From: Acholeplasmataceae bacterium UBA2284
GTDB taxonomy: Bacteria > Bacillota_I > Bacilli_A > Acholeplasmatales > Acholeplasmataceae
Reading direction: 5' to 3'
Assembly: GCA_002345705.1 (NCBI GenBank)
Contig: DDWO01000004.1
Span: 1 to 21,108 of the forward strand
DNA: 21,108 bases
Shown: positions 7,207-15,784 of the stretch, one piece after another
Position numbering within the stretch: position 1 is the stretch's first letter
Layout of the letters: each line of letters begins with the position of its first letter
The notes under the pieces: generated by a model
The model's input: the letters and a program-made list of their open reading frames with translations, nothing else
Database searches by the model: none
Told to the model about the DNA's origin: nothing
Made by a program: the position numbers and the translations under genes

Positions 7207-8733
7207 ATGTTTAAGAAGCTTGAAGGTGGCACACGTTGGTGGGTCAAGGGAGATTTAAATGGATTTTTCGGTTTGTTTTCTAATGTTTTAACTAATTTTT
7301 TAGCAGCAGTAGGACTTTTAATTATTATCGGTATGCCAAGTGATATCGTATTTGGTAATGTCGTACCAGGCACTGCAGTTGCAGTAGGTCTTGGTGGTAT
7401 CATTTTAGCTATTCAAGCTAAGCAATTATCTGTCAAGATGAAGAGAGATGACGTGACTGCAATGCCTTATGGCCTATCAGTGCCTCATTACTTTGTCGTT
7501 GCATTTGGTGTTATTGCAGTTGTTTATGCAACTACAAATGACTGGCAAACAGCTTGGGCTGCAGGTATCGTATGGAACTTTATTCAAGGTGTTATCATGG
7601 GTATAGGTTCATTTGTTGGTATCTATATTAAGAAATATATCCCTCGTGCAGCAATGCTTGGTGCACTTGCGGGTTTAGCAATTACATATATTGCTATGAA
7701 TCCAGCAGGTCAAGTATTTACTACTCCATATATCGGTATGACATCACTTGCTATTATCTTTGTCGGTTGGTTTGCGCTTAAGAAAATGCCATTTGGTATT
7801 CCAGCTGGTGCATTCGCAATTATGATTGGTACAATTCTTGCTTGGGCAACTGGCTATATGGATCCACAAGCAGTTGGTGACTCATTCTCTAATGTCGGAT
7901 TAAGCCTACCAGGCTTAGCACTGAATGTATTTGGTCGTGGATTTGCTCAAATCGCTCCATTCCTTCCAGCAGCTATTCCTTTAGCTATCTATGATTTCCT
8001 TGAAAGCTTAGATAATCTAGAATCTGCAGAAGTTTCTGGTGAAAAATATAATGTTCCAAAGGCTATGATGGTTCCTGCAGGATTAACTATTCTTGGTTCA
8101 TTCTTAGGTTCTCCATTCCCTACAATTATCTACATAGGCCATCCTGGATGGAAATCAACAGGTGCACGTATAGGGTATTCATGGGTAACTGGTGTCGCAG
8201 TCTTGTTACTTGCTTTCCTAGGATTTATGAATTTTATCCTAGCTATTATTCCTCTGGTTGCATTACTACCAATTCTTATGTATATCGGTATGGTCATTAC
8301 AACTCAAGCATTTGCCACCACTAAGAAAGAGCATATGCCAGCAGTAGCATTATCCTTTATCCCACTGATTGCAGGATTTGTAACACTTCAAATTAAAAAT
8401 GCAGTTTTCGCAACTGGTGGGACCTTAGATTATCAAGCCTTAGCGAACACAGGTATCCCACTTCTTGGTTGGGAAAGACTTGCTGCAGGTGATATTTTAG
8501 TAGGGATGATGATTGCTACCATTGCAATCTTCATCATCGATAAGAAATTCTTAATCTCTGCAATATATGCTTTAATCACTGCAGCTCTTGCATTCTTTGG
8601 ATTTATACATGCACCAGCAATTGGATTTGCTACAGGCTGGGAAGTTGCATTAGGTTATGTTGCAATGGCTCTTGTTCTAGTTGCGATGAATTTCTATCGC
8701 AGTCATGAAAATGTAGTCAGTGAGACAGAGTAG
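7207..8733 (+). CDS. NCS2-family permease 2
   Basis: Polytopic transporter of 508 aa, paralogous to permease 1. Shared motifs are NGFFGLFSNV near the N-terminus, DDVTAMPYGLSVPH, PRAAMLGALAG, FLESLDNLESAEV and IGHPGWKSTGARIGYSW. The last third differs most from permease 1, with a distinct loop around KNAVFATGGTLDY. ATG 7207 has AAAGGAGA at good spacing, 12 nt after the hydrolase stop. Two diverged paralogues in one operon suggest either two substrates (for example a parent ureide and its breakdown product) or import plus export. Transport direction and substrate are not readable from sequence. Confidence 0.9.
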   Translation: MFKKLEGGTRWWVKGDLNGFFGLFSNVLTNFLAAVGLLIIIGMPSDIVFGNVVPGTAVAVGLGGIILAIQAKQLSVKMKRDDVTAMPYGLSVPHYFVVAFGVIAVVYATTNDWQTAWAAGIVWNFIQGVIMGIGSFVGIYIKKYIPRAAMLGALAGLAITYIAMNPAGQVFTTPYIGMTSLAIIFVGWFALKKMPFGIPAGAFAIMIGTILAWATGYMDPQAVGDSFSNVGLSLPGLALNVFGRGFAQIAPFLPAAIPLAIYDFLESLDNLESAEVSGEKYNVPKAMMVPAGLTILGSFLGSPFPTIIYIGHPGWKSTGARIGYSWVTGVAVLLLAFLGFMNFILAIIPLVALLPILMYIGMVITTQAFATTKKEHMPAVALSFIPLIAGFVTLQIKNAVFATGGTLDYQALANTGIPLLGWERLAAGDILVGMMIATIAIFIIDKKFLISAIYALITAALAFFGFIHAPAIGFATGWEVALGYVAMALVLVAMNFYRSHENVVSETE

Positions 8734-9511
8734 TATAACAACAATCGATTGCAATGTTTTAGATGAAATCAAGATGAATGGTGCCACTATACAAGGTATT
8801 TATAGGAGTACCATTCATCTTTCCTTAATGGACTCTATCATAACATTGGGAAATCGAGTGACTTCAGGAAAGCATCATATTACAATTTTTGAAGATTTAG
8901 ACTTTGGGATATATGATTTAACTCCTGGAAAGAAAATAGTTATTGATCAGGATAAAATGCTTATTGGTGAACTTGAATTTGAAATCAATAAAGAATCAAT
9001 AAATAACTTTGAACCCTATAGCAAGATATATAAGATCAATACAGGGTTTATCGATGTGCTGAGAAAGCTAAAAAAAATGCTTAAGGAAGAGCACAATCAA
9101 AATTTATTCTCTTATAACAAAAATGATGCATTACTCAAATATCAATTTGAAAAAATTGATGTCTTTTTGAACAGCCCAGGATTGCCGAGTGCATTATCTA
9201 TACTCGGCTTAGGTATGGGTTTAACTCCTTTAGGAGATGATATTCTTACAGGATTTATCTTAGGGCTAAACTCTGTAGGTAAATCTTTACCTTGGATTCC
9301 AGCACTAATTAAGGAAGCATCTAAAAAAACGAGCAAACTATCTGCTCAAAACTTAAAGGATACATATGAAAGATATTACCCTCAAGTCTTTATTGATATG
9401 CTTGATGGATTGTTTCTTGATTATGATGTAGAAAAAGCAAAAACTATATTAAATTTAGGTGCAACTAGCGGAGCTGGAATTCTCACCGGATTTATTTATG
9501 GACTCATGTAG
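8720..9511 (+). CDS. allH: AllH-like subunit of the AllFGH carbamoyltransferase (DUF2877)
   Basis: A 263-aa DUF2877 protein with the family signature GMGLTPLGDD (165-174) and the C-terminal GATSGAGILTGFIYG. In E. coli the homologue (formerly YlbF) is one of three proteins jointly needed for oxamate transcarbamylase activity, which converts oxalurate and phosphate to oxamate and carbamoyl phosphate. The start is GTG 8720, overlapping the permease by 14 nt with no clear ribosome binding site, so expression probably depends on translational coupling. Directly followed by AllF and AllG. The family is clear; the actual ureido substrate in this organism is inference. Confidence 0.85.
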   Translation: MRQSSITTIDCNVLDEIKMNGATIQGIYRSTIHLSLMDSIITLGNRVTSGKHHITIFEDLDFGIYDLTPGKKIVIDQDKMLIGELEFEINKESINNFEPYSKIYKINTGFIDVLRKLKKMLKEEHNQNLFSYNKNDALLKYQFEKIDVFLNSPGLPSALSILGLGMGLTPLGDDILTGFILGLNSVGKSLPWIPALIKEASKKTSKLSAQNLKDTYERYYPQVFIDMLDGLFLDYDVEKAKTILNLGATSGAGILTGFIYGLM

Positions 9512-9521
9512 GAGCGATGAT

Positions 9522-11057
9522 ATGAAAAAATACAAAATATTAAAAAACAGTTACTATGATTCTGTTACCTTAATGAGTACAACAGTAGCACTCAAAAAGG
9601 AACTCAATTTTAAAGAGCTTGTGATGTTCATGGGAACTGACATGAATAAGGATATGATTAAATCAGTTGGTTTGTTCCATGAACAATTATCTTCAGCTGA
9701 ACCCAATGACTTAATGCTTGCAGTAGAAATGAAAGAAGAAAACCCAAATTGGGTTGAGGAAATACTTTCTAGATTGTCAGCTAAAAAATCAACAGCTAAG
9801 GAATCTGATAAGATATATAAAACAATCAATCAAACCATTGATGATTTAAACCCTAATATCGCTGTTATCAGTGTTCCAGGTATTTATGCAGCCAATGAAG
9901 CATACAAGGCATTGGAAAAAAATTTGCATGTCATGCTATTTTCAGATAATGTTAGTGTAGAAGATGAAATCAAACTCAAGGAAATAGGAATTCAAAAGAA
10001 TTTACTTGTAATGGGTCCAGATTGTGGAACTGCCATTATCAATGGAAAAGGCTTATGCTTCGCAAATCAAATCCGAAGAGGAAGTATCGGTTTAGTTGCT
10101 GCAAGCGGAACAGGTTTACAAGAGGTCAGTGTTATTATCGACAAATTCGGTGGAGGTATCACTCAGGCTATTGGAGTTGGTGGTAGAGATCTATCAGAAC
10201 AAGTCGGTGGACGGATGATGTTGATGGGTATCGATGCATTAGAACAAGATGAACTAACAAAGGTTATTGTTTTAATCTCTAAGCCTCCACATCAAACTGT
10301 GCTAGATAAAATTCTAGCAAAGCTCAAATCGATAAAGAAGCCTGTTGTATTATGTCTTTTAGATGCAAAGTTAGATGAGAAAATTAAAAACGTGTATTTC
10401 GTTTCGACTTTAACTGAAGCATCCATTCAAGCATTAAAACTGATAGGATTTGATACACCAGATTTACTTCAAGTCGATCAAGAGATGAAAAGCTTGATTT
10501 TAAACCATCAAAAAAAATTTAGTCCTACACAAACCAAGGTGAAGGGGTTATTTTGTGGTGGTACATTAACAGCAGAGTCACTCAGCATCTTAAGACCTAT
10601 CCTAAAGCAAATTAAAAGTAATGTTGCAAAAAAGGATTATGAAAAGATGGAAAACCCACTTATATCTGACGGTAATAATTTAGTTGATCTAGGTGATGAT
10701 ATCTTTACACAAGGTAAGCCACATCCAATGATTGAGCCAACAATTCGATTAGAGCGCATTTTAGAGGAAGCTAAGAATCCTGAAACTGCAGTATTATTGC
10801 TTGATTTTGAGCTTGGCATTGGCTCATATGATGATCCAGTTGGCGTAACACTAGAAACACTTATTGAAGCGCAAAACATAGCAAAGAATAATGGAAGACA
10901 TTTATCTATCGTTTCTTATGTTTGTGGAACTGATAAGGATCATCAAGGATTACAAAATTCAGAAAATAGATTAAAGGAAATTGGCGTGATTGTTGCAAAA
11001 ACGAATGCACATGCCGCAATCATCGCTGGTGAACTATTAAAAGAGGTGAAAAAATGA
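9522..11057 (+). CDS. allF: AllF/FdrA subunit of the oxamate-type carbamoyltransferase
   Basis: A 511-aa FdrA-family protein related to acyl-CoA synthetases (succinyl-CoA-ligase alpha-like CoA-binding and ligase domains). Typical stretches are GPDCGTAIING from residue 165, VAASGTGLQEV, and GVGGRDLSEQVGG (218-230). Near the C-terminus, LLLDFELGIGSYDDPVG matches the FdrA ending. It acts with AllG and AllH in phosphorolysis of a carbamoylated substrate to carbamoyl phosphate. ATG 9522 has AGGAGCGA upstream and starts 10 nt after the AllH stop; an earlier in-frame start at 9459 lies inside allH without a ribosome binding site. ATGA overlap with allG couples the two genes. Confidence 0.92.
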   Translation: MKKYKILKNSYYDSVTLMSTTVALKKELNFKELVMFMGTDMNKDMIKSVGLFHEQLSSAEPNDLMLAVEMKEENPNWVEEILSRLSAKKSTAKESDKIYKTINQTIDDLNPNIAVISVPGIYAANEAYKALEKNLHVMLFSDNVSVEDEIKLKEIGIQKNLLVMGPDCGTAIINGKGLCFANQIRRGSIGLVAASGTGLQEVSVIIDKFGGGITQAIGVGGRDLSEQVGGRMMLMGIDALEQDELTKVIVLISKPPHQTVLDKILAKLKSIKKPVVLCLLDAKLDEKIKNVYFVSTLTEASIQALKLIGFDTPDLLQVDQEMKSLILNHQKKFSPTQTKVKGLFCGGTLTAESLSILRPILKQIKSNVAKKDYEKMENPLISDGNNLVDLGDDIFTQGKPHPMIEPTIRLERILEEAKNPETAVLLLDFELGIGSYDDPVGVTLETLIEAQNIAKNNGRHLSIVSYVCGTDKDHQGLQNSENRLKEIGVIVAKTNAHAAIIAGELLKEVKK

Positions 11058-12475
11058 GCATCAACAAGCTTTTTAGTGAAGAACTTAAAGTTGTGAATAT
11101 TGGTTCACCTAGTTTTAAAAATGATTATGAAAAACAAGAAATCGAGTACATTCATTTGAATTGGGCTCCACCTGCATCAGGGAACTTACAAATATTAAAT
11201 CAATTGAGTCAAATTCGACCGTATATGGATAAAATTCATAAAGCCAATGAACAAGCTGTCCAAAAAATAAAGGCAGCAGAAGCTAGACTTATAGCTGTCA
11301 AAAAAGCATATGATGTAATTCCAAATATGAGTAAAAATACAATTTTACACGCTGGACCACCAATTGAATTTAAAAAAATGGCAGGTCCAATGCGGGGTGC
11401 AATTATTGGTGCATTGATTTATGAGGGATTAGCAAAAAACGAAAAAGAAGCGATTAAGCTTGCTGAGTCTGGTGATATAGAATTTGATAGTGCTCATCAT
11501 CATGATGCTGTTGGCCCAATGGCTGGTATTATTTCAGCATCCATGCCAGTTCATGTGCTATATAACATTATCGATAAAAATTATAGCTATTGTACAATCA
11601 ATGAAGGATTAGGCAAGGTATTAAGATATGGAGCAAACAGCGAAGATGTTATTAAACGCTTGAAATGGATTGAGCATACTTTTCAGCCTGTAATGAATGA
11701 GGCGTTAATTCTGTCAGGTGGTATTGATGTTAAAAGCATTATTACACAGGCATTACATATGGGTGATGAATGTCACAACAGAAATAAGGCATCCTCAGCA
11801 CTATTTTTAAGAGAAATAGCTACACATGTTCTTTCTACTCAATTTACCGATCAAGAGAAAAAGGAAGTTATTGAGTTTATTAAGAATAATGAACATTACT
11901 TTTTAAATCTATCTATGCCTTATTGTAAGCTTGCACTGGATTCCGCAAGAAACATTAAATATTCTACCGTGGTCATCGCAATGAGTAGAAATGGTGTTGA
12001 TTTCGGAATCCAGCTTGCACATAGCAACACATGGTATAAGGCTCCAGCAAATTATGTAAAGGGATTAATGTTTCCAGGATTTAATGAAGATGATGCCGCT
12101 CCAGATATTGGAGATAGTGCAATCACCGAAACCTGTGGTATTGGTGGATTTGCTATGGGCGGAGCACCAGCGATTGTCCAGTTTGTAGGTGGTGTTGTCA
12201 AACAAGCATTTGATTACTCGAAGGAGATGCATGAAATAACAGCAGGTAGACATCAAGTATTTACTCTGCCACCACTTGATTTTATGCCAACTGCTGTTGG
12301 TATCGAAATGACTAAGGTACTAGAGACTGGTATTTTACCAATCATTAATACAGGAATGGCTCATAAGGATGCTGGAGTAGGTCAGGTAGGTGCTGGTCTT
12401 GTTCATCCACCAATGGCTTGTTTTGAGAAGGCTTTGAAAGGATTTTTAGAAGAATTAAAGGAGGATAACAAATGA
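11054..12475 (+). CDS. allG: AllG subunit of the oxamate-type carbamoyltransferase (DUF1116/YlbE)
   Basis: A 473-aa DUF1116 protein. Conserved glycine- and histidine-rich segments include HAGPPIEFKKMAGPMRGAI near residue 98, HHHDAVGPMAG, and near the C-terminus GVGQVGAGLVHPPM. E. coli AllG (YlbE) is required together with AllF and AllH for oxamate transcarbamylase. The start codon overlaps the allF stop (ATGA) and the gene is coupled in the same way to carbamate kinase, matching the order seen for fdrA-ylbE in other genomes. It is somewhat longer than the E. coli protein, from memory about 420 aa; I see no extra recognisable domain. Confidence 0.9.
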   Translation: MSINKLFSEELKVVNIGSPSFKNDYEKQEIEYIHLNWAPPASGNLQILNQLSQIRPYMDKIHKANEQAVQKIKAAEARLIAVKKAYDVIPNMSKNTILHAGPPIEFKKMAGPMRGAIIGALIYEGLAKNEKEAIKLAESGDIEFDSAHHHDAVGPMAGIISASMPVHVLYNIIDKNYSYCTINEGLGKVLRYGANSEDVIKRLKWIEHTFQPVMNEALILSGGIDVKSIITQALHMGDECHNRNKASSALFLREIATHVLSTQFTDQEKKEVIEFIKNNEHYFLNLSMPYCKLALDSARNIKYSTVVIAMSRNGVDFGIQLAHSNTWYKAPANYVKGLMFPGFNEDDAAPDIGDSAITETCGIGGFAMGGAPAIVQFVGGVVKQAFDYSKEMHEITAGRHQVFTLPPLDFMPTAVGIEMTKVLETGILPIINTGMAHKDAGVGQVGAGLVHPPMACFEKALKGFLEELKEDNK

Positions 12476-13398
12476 AAATTTTAGTTGCACTAGGTGGTAA
12501 CGCTCTTGGTGATACTCCAGAAGAACAAAAAGAACTCGTTAAGCATGCAGCTGATAGCGTTGCGGATTTGGTAGAACAAGGACATAAGGTAGTAGTTGTA
12601 CATGGCAATGGACCTCAGGTTGGTTTAATTCAGAGTGCATTTGAAACAGCAAATGAAGTGAAGCCCAATATGCCTTTGATGCCTTTGCCTGAATGTGGAG
12701 CAATGAGCCAAGGATATATCGGTTATCATCTCCAAAACGCGATTTACAATTCCTTACTAAATAGAAACATTCATAAGGATGTAGTAACTGTCGTTACTCA
12801 AACAGTAGTAGATCCAAACGATCAAGCATTTAAGAACCCATCGAAGCCAATTGGAAAGTTTTACACTAAAGAAGAATCAGAAAAAATGGTCAAGCAATAC
12901 AATATTCCAATGGTCGATGATTCCGGAAGAGGATATAGACTTGTCGTCCCAAGCCCAATGCCAATCGATATTATCGAAAAAAATGTTATTAAAGAATTAC
13001 TGGAAAACGATCATATTGTTATCGCATCTGGTGGTGGTGGAATACCTGTAATAAAAAAAGACACTTTAGTAGGTGTATCAGCAGTTATCGATAAGGACTT
13101 TAGTAGTGCAAAGCTTGCTGAGTTAATTAAGGCAGATGTTTTTATCATTCTAACCGCAGTGAAAAGAGTTTCTATTAACTTTAGAAAGCCTAATGAACTT
13201 GAGTTTTCTAAATTATCTGTCAAGGAGGCTAAGCACTATATTGATATCAATATGTTTGGCAAGGGCAGCATGGAACCAAAAATAGTCGCTGCTGTATCCT
13301 TTGTTGAAGCAAACAAGAACGGTCAAGCCATTATTGCTAGCCTAGAAGACGCTGCTCTTGCTGTAAAAGGAAAAGCAGGAACAATAATCTATTCATAA
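12472..13398 (+). CDS. allK: Carbamate kinase (catabolic, AllK/ArcC type)
   Basis: A 308-aa amino-acid-kinase-family enzyme converting carbamoyl phosphate + ADP to ATP + carbamate, which decays to NH3 and CO2. Motifs: LGGNALG (7-13), VHGNGPQVG (43-51), ECGAMSQGYIGYHLQNA, SPMPIDI, ASGGGGIPV, and FGKGSMEPK near the C-terminus, all typical of ArcC and YbcF. The ATGA overlap with allG places it as the energy-harvesting last step of AllFGH, as allK does in E. coli. No arginine deiminase or ornithine carbamoyltransferase gene is nearby, which argues for the ureide role over arginine fermentation. Confidence 0.93.
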   Translation: MKILVALGGNALGDTPEEQKELVKHAADSVADLVEQGHKVVVVHGNGPQVGLIQSAFETANEVKPNMPLMPLPECGAMSQGYIGYHLQNAIYNSLLNRNIHKDVVTVVTQTVVDPNDQAFKNPSKPIGKFYTKEESEKMVKQYNIPMVDDSGRGYRLVVPSPMPIDIIEKNVIKELLENDHIVIASGGGGIPVIKKDTLVGVSAVIDKDFSSAKLAELIKADVFIILTAVKRVSINFRKPNELEFSKLSVKEAKHYIDINMFGKGSMEPKIVAAVSFVEANKNGQAIIASLEDAALAVKGKAGTIIYS

Positions 13399-13421
13399 AA
13401 AAAAGGCATCATGCCTTTTTT
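13399..13421 (+). terminator. Terminator or attenuator between carbamate kinase and upp
   Basis: An A run (13399-13404) continuing into GGCA (13405-13408) pairs with TGCC and the following T run (13412-13421), giving a 10-bp stem with a 3-nt loop. The upp ribosome binding site AAGGAGGG begins right after it, and the gap between genes is only 35 nt. Some readthrough is therefore needed to express upp unless a promoter lies inside allK. Confidence 0.75.
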
Positions 13422-13433
13422 AAGGAGGGAAAT

Positions 13434-14057
13434 ATGCCATATCAAGTATTCAATCATCCATTAATGAAGCATAAAATGACGATTATAAGAGATAAAAACT
13501 GCGGAACCAAAATGTTTCGAGAAGTTATTGAAGAGCTCACAGCATTAATGGTTTACGAAATTAGTAGAGATTTGGAATTAGTTGAAATTGAAATTGAAAC
13601 ACCAATTGCTAAAGCAACAGGTTATCAAATGGTCAAGGATATTGTGATTGTTCCAATTTTAAGGGCAGGGTTAGGTATGACTCAGGGGATTCAAAATCTT
13701 ATACCTTCTGTAAAAATAGCTCATGTTGGAATGTTTAGAAACCCAGATACACTACTACCTGAGATATATTATGCAAAATTTCCTAACAACATTCAAAATG
13801 CAAAAACGTTTATATTAGACCCATTGCTTGCTACTGGCGGATCAGTTCTTGCAGCAATTGATTTATTAAGAGCAAAAAATGTTAAGGATATCTCTGTGTT
13901 ATCCATCATCGGTGTAGATGCTGGTATTCAAAAAATACTAAATAAATATCCAGATATTCAGATTTATTTGATTAGTAAGGATGAAAAACTGAATGATCAT
14001 GCATATATAGTACCTGGTTTAGGTGATGCTGGAGATCGGTTATTTGGAACAAAATAA
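13434..14057 (+). CDS. upp: Uracil phosphoribosyltransferase
   Basis: A 207-aa cytosolic salvage enzyme, uracil + PRPP to UMP + PPi, at the usual family length. Clear motifs are PILRAGLGM, the PRPP-binding loop DPLLATGGS (129-137) and the C-terminal YIVPGLGDAGDRLFGT uracil-binding region. ATG 13434 follows AAGGAGGG. It follows the catabolic operon behind a hairpin; co-location may mean the locus touches pyrimidine-derived compounds, or it may simply be chance. A second terminator follows the stop codon. Confidence 0.96.
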   Translation: MPYQVFNHPLMKHKMTIIRDKNCGTKMFREVIEELTALMVYEISRDLELVEIEIETPIAKATGYQMVKDIVIVPILRAGLGMTQGIQNLIPSVKIAHVGMFRNPDTLLPEIYYAKFPNNIQNAKTFILDPLLATGGSVLAAIDLLRAKNVKDISVLSIIGVDAGIQKILNKYPDIQIYLISKDEKLNDHAYIVPGLGDAGDRLFGTK

Positions 14058-14084
14058 AAAGTTGGATATTTTCCAACTTTTTTT
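14058..14084. terminator. Bidirectional terminator between upp and the GntR pair
   Basis: AAAGTTGGA (14058-14066) pairs with TCCAACTTT (14072-14080) around a 5-nt loop, with an A run before and a T run after. It serves upp on the plus strand and the convergent regulator gene on the minus strand. Confidence 0.85.
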
Positions 14085-14847
14085 ATTTGAAATATTTGAT
14101 AATATCATCATCTTCTAAGGTTGAAGGAATACGATGTCTTGGTGCACACCATAGCTCACCATATTCGATAAATCTATCGTACTGATCATATGCATGGGTA
14201 ATCTCATAAAAAATTGGCATGTCCTTTGAGATATTTAGTATCGAGGAAATTTCTTCATTACTAGATATAATATTTAGGTTTCGCATTGATTTACTCATAA
14301 TGATTTCGTATTCTTTTCTAAAATAGGAGTAAAACATTTTATTAGTCATATCAACCTGATCTAAATCAGTAAATATATCGAGTGGAAAATACATGCTTGC
14401 AATAAATAAAGGCTGATTGTTGGATTTATATAGTCTAGAAAAATAAACTAAGTCTTGATTTACACGAAATCCAGTTAGCAATGCAATCTCATCTGTAGCC
14501 TTTAGGACTATTTTTTTCAATAGAACTACCTCTGGAGTTTCACCGGATGATTTCAATGTCTCATTCACATGAATTAATTTATTATGAAACACATTTGGGT
14601 TCGCATTATAGGTAACTTCATAATGATTGTTTATTTTTATGACTAATGCCATATCAATAAGTTTTCTATATGCGCTTCTAATAGCAGTAGTAGGAACATT
14701 TAATTCCTCTGAGAGTTCCTCTACACTAGGTAAGCTATCTCCATTTTGAATTTTTAGCTTCATGATACCGACATAAATGTAATCCTTGATTTGATCAACG
14801 ATAGAAACAGTCGATCTTTTATCGATTGCTAGTTTAATATTTTTCAT
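14083..14847 (-). CDS. GntR-family regulator with UTRA effector domain (second of pair)
   Basis: A 254-aa HutC-type regulator. The N-terminal winged helix (about residues 10-75) contains LPSVEELSEELNVPTTAIRSA; about 95-245 is a UTRA ligand-binding domain with the FSRLYKSNNQPLFIASMYFP and FYEITHAYD strands. The winged helix reads VIKINNHYEVT where a glycine-rich wing is usual, so DNA contacts may be atypical. ATG 14847 has GAGGAGGT at a suitable distance; an in-frame TTG six codons earlier overlaps that ribosome binding site. The gene overlaps its upstream partner by 14 nt, so both are made from one transcript. Ligand unknown. Confidence 0.82.
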   Translation of the reverse strand: MKNIKLAIDKRSTVSIVDQIKDYIYVGIMKLKIQNGDSLPSVEELSEELNVPTTAIRSAYRKLIDMALVIKINNHYEVTYNANPNVFHNKLIHVNETLKSSGETPEVVLLKKIVLKATDEIALLTGFRVNQDLVYFSRLYKSNNQPLFIASMYFPLDIFTDLDQVDMTNKMFYSYFRKEYEIIMSKSMRNLNIISSNEEISSILNISKDMPIFYEITHAYDQYDRFIEYGELWCAPRHRIPSTLEDDDIIKYFK

Positions 14848-15562
14848 TCTCAATGACCTCCTCAAATTTTACATAATCACCTGGAAGTGCATGGAGTACA
14901 ACAGCAATAATTCTATTTTCAATATCAACTATTCTTGTTGTAGCAAAATATATTTTATCCTTTATTTCAATGCCTAAAAGGAGGGCTTCAACATTACCAG
15001 CTTCGCTGGCTATAATGTCTGTGTAAATTCCAGAGATTTGGTATTTATATTCATTAGTAATCATATGGAATAGATTATCTGTTAAATCTACATTTTTCTC
15101 AATGTTTTGAAAATACTTATATGGGAAATAAACTCTCTGCAAAGAGATTGGATAATTCTCGATAAGTAATCGGTAGCTAATGTCATATGTCATTTCACCC
15201 TTTTGCAATCCTAAAATAGGATAGACTTGCTTTCTGTAATCTACAGAGCCTATGACAACGACTTCCTTCTTAGCTAGATTACCAAAATTAAAAATATCCT
15301 TAACAGTTCCATTGAAATGATATCTTCGATTGACGAAGGAACCATACCCTTGTTTGCTGATTACTAAGCCTTTTTTAATCAAATCCTCGTATGCTCTTCT
15401 AATCACAGATCTGCTCAAACCAAAAAGATCACAAAGATCCTTTTCTGTGGGGAGTTTATCCAAATGTCTGAGTTGATTTGTGTATATTCCATTCTCAATC
15501 GCTTTAGTAATCTGCTTATAAATGGGTACCTTAGAAAACTTATCAATATAAATAGGTATCAT
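14834..15562 (-). CDS. GntR-family regulator with UTRA effector domain (first of pair)
   Basis: A 242-aa HutC-type regulator. Its winged HTH is canonical: LPTEKDLCDLFGLSRSVIRRA, then KKGLVISKQGYGSFV with the glycine wing. A UTRA domain follows (about 90-238). I start at ATG 15562, 6 nt after AAGGTG; GTG and ATG codons slightly upstream fall in or next to that ribosome binding site. It is divergent from the small peptide transcript and the hydrogenase operon, with a candidate operator just upstream. Its partner is a diverged paralogue, so hetero-oligomers are conceivable. The target genes are not evident. Confidence 0.85.
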   Translation of the reverse strand: MIPIYIDKFSKVPIYKQITKAIENGIYTNQLRHLDKLPTEKDLCDLFGLSRSVIRRAYEDLIKKGLVISKQGYGSFVNRRYHFNGTVKDIFNFGNLAKKEVVVIGSVDYRKQVYPILGLQKGEMTYDISYRLLIENYPISLQRVYFPYKYFQNIEKNVDLTDNLFHMITNEYKYQISGIYTDIIASEAGNVEALLLGIEIKDKIYFATTRIVDIENRIIAVVLHALPGDYVKFEEVIENEKY

Positions 15563-15575
15563 TTTCATCACCTTC

Positions 15576-15590
15576 TATACGTACAGTATA
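15576..15590. promoter_or_regulatory. Candidate GntR operator at the start of the regulator pair
   Basis: TATAC-GTACA-GTATA is a perfect 5-bp inverted repeat with a 5-nt spacer, 14 nt upstream of the chosen start codon. Read on the minus strand, its outer half also supplies TATACT (15590-15585) as a possible -10. HutC-type GntR proteins bind such AT-rich GTATA/TATAC palindromes, so autoregulation is the simplest reading. I saw no second copy in the window. Confidence 0.45.
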
Positions 15591-15748
15591 TATGATTTGA
15601 GTATAAATTGCACTCTTATTCTTGTTTTTTTAAATAGAATACACATAGGTGAAAATCAATAAAAGAATCTATTCAACCTTCAATCAAAAACACGCTTTTT
15701 AAATGGAATAAAAAACTGAATAATTGTACAATATTTTCTTTATTTTCT

Positions 15749-15778
15749 TTGTCACAAATCATAGGAAAAGCGTATAAT
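15749..15778 (+). promoter_or_regulatory. Promoter of the small peptide transcript
   Basis: TTGTCA (15749-15754, 5/6 match) and TATAAT (15773-15778, 6/6) are separated by 18 bp, the best -35/-10 pair in the window. Transcription would start near 15785, about 160 nt before the peptide start. The region 15591-15748 between this promoter and the GntR pair is very AT-rich and shows no gene. Confidence 0.75.
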
Positions 15779-15784
15779 GAAATT

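Noticed and set aside
7101..7403. 100-codon minus-strand ORF over the hydrolase/permease 2 junction
   Set aside because: It is antisense to two well-supported genes with a clear ribosome binding site between them, and has no family resemblance.
9459..9521. Upstream start for AllF
   Set aside because: It is buried in allH without a ribosome binding site; ATG 9522 has AGGAGCGA.
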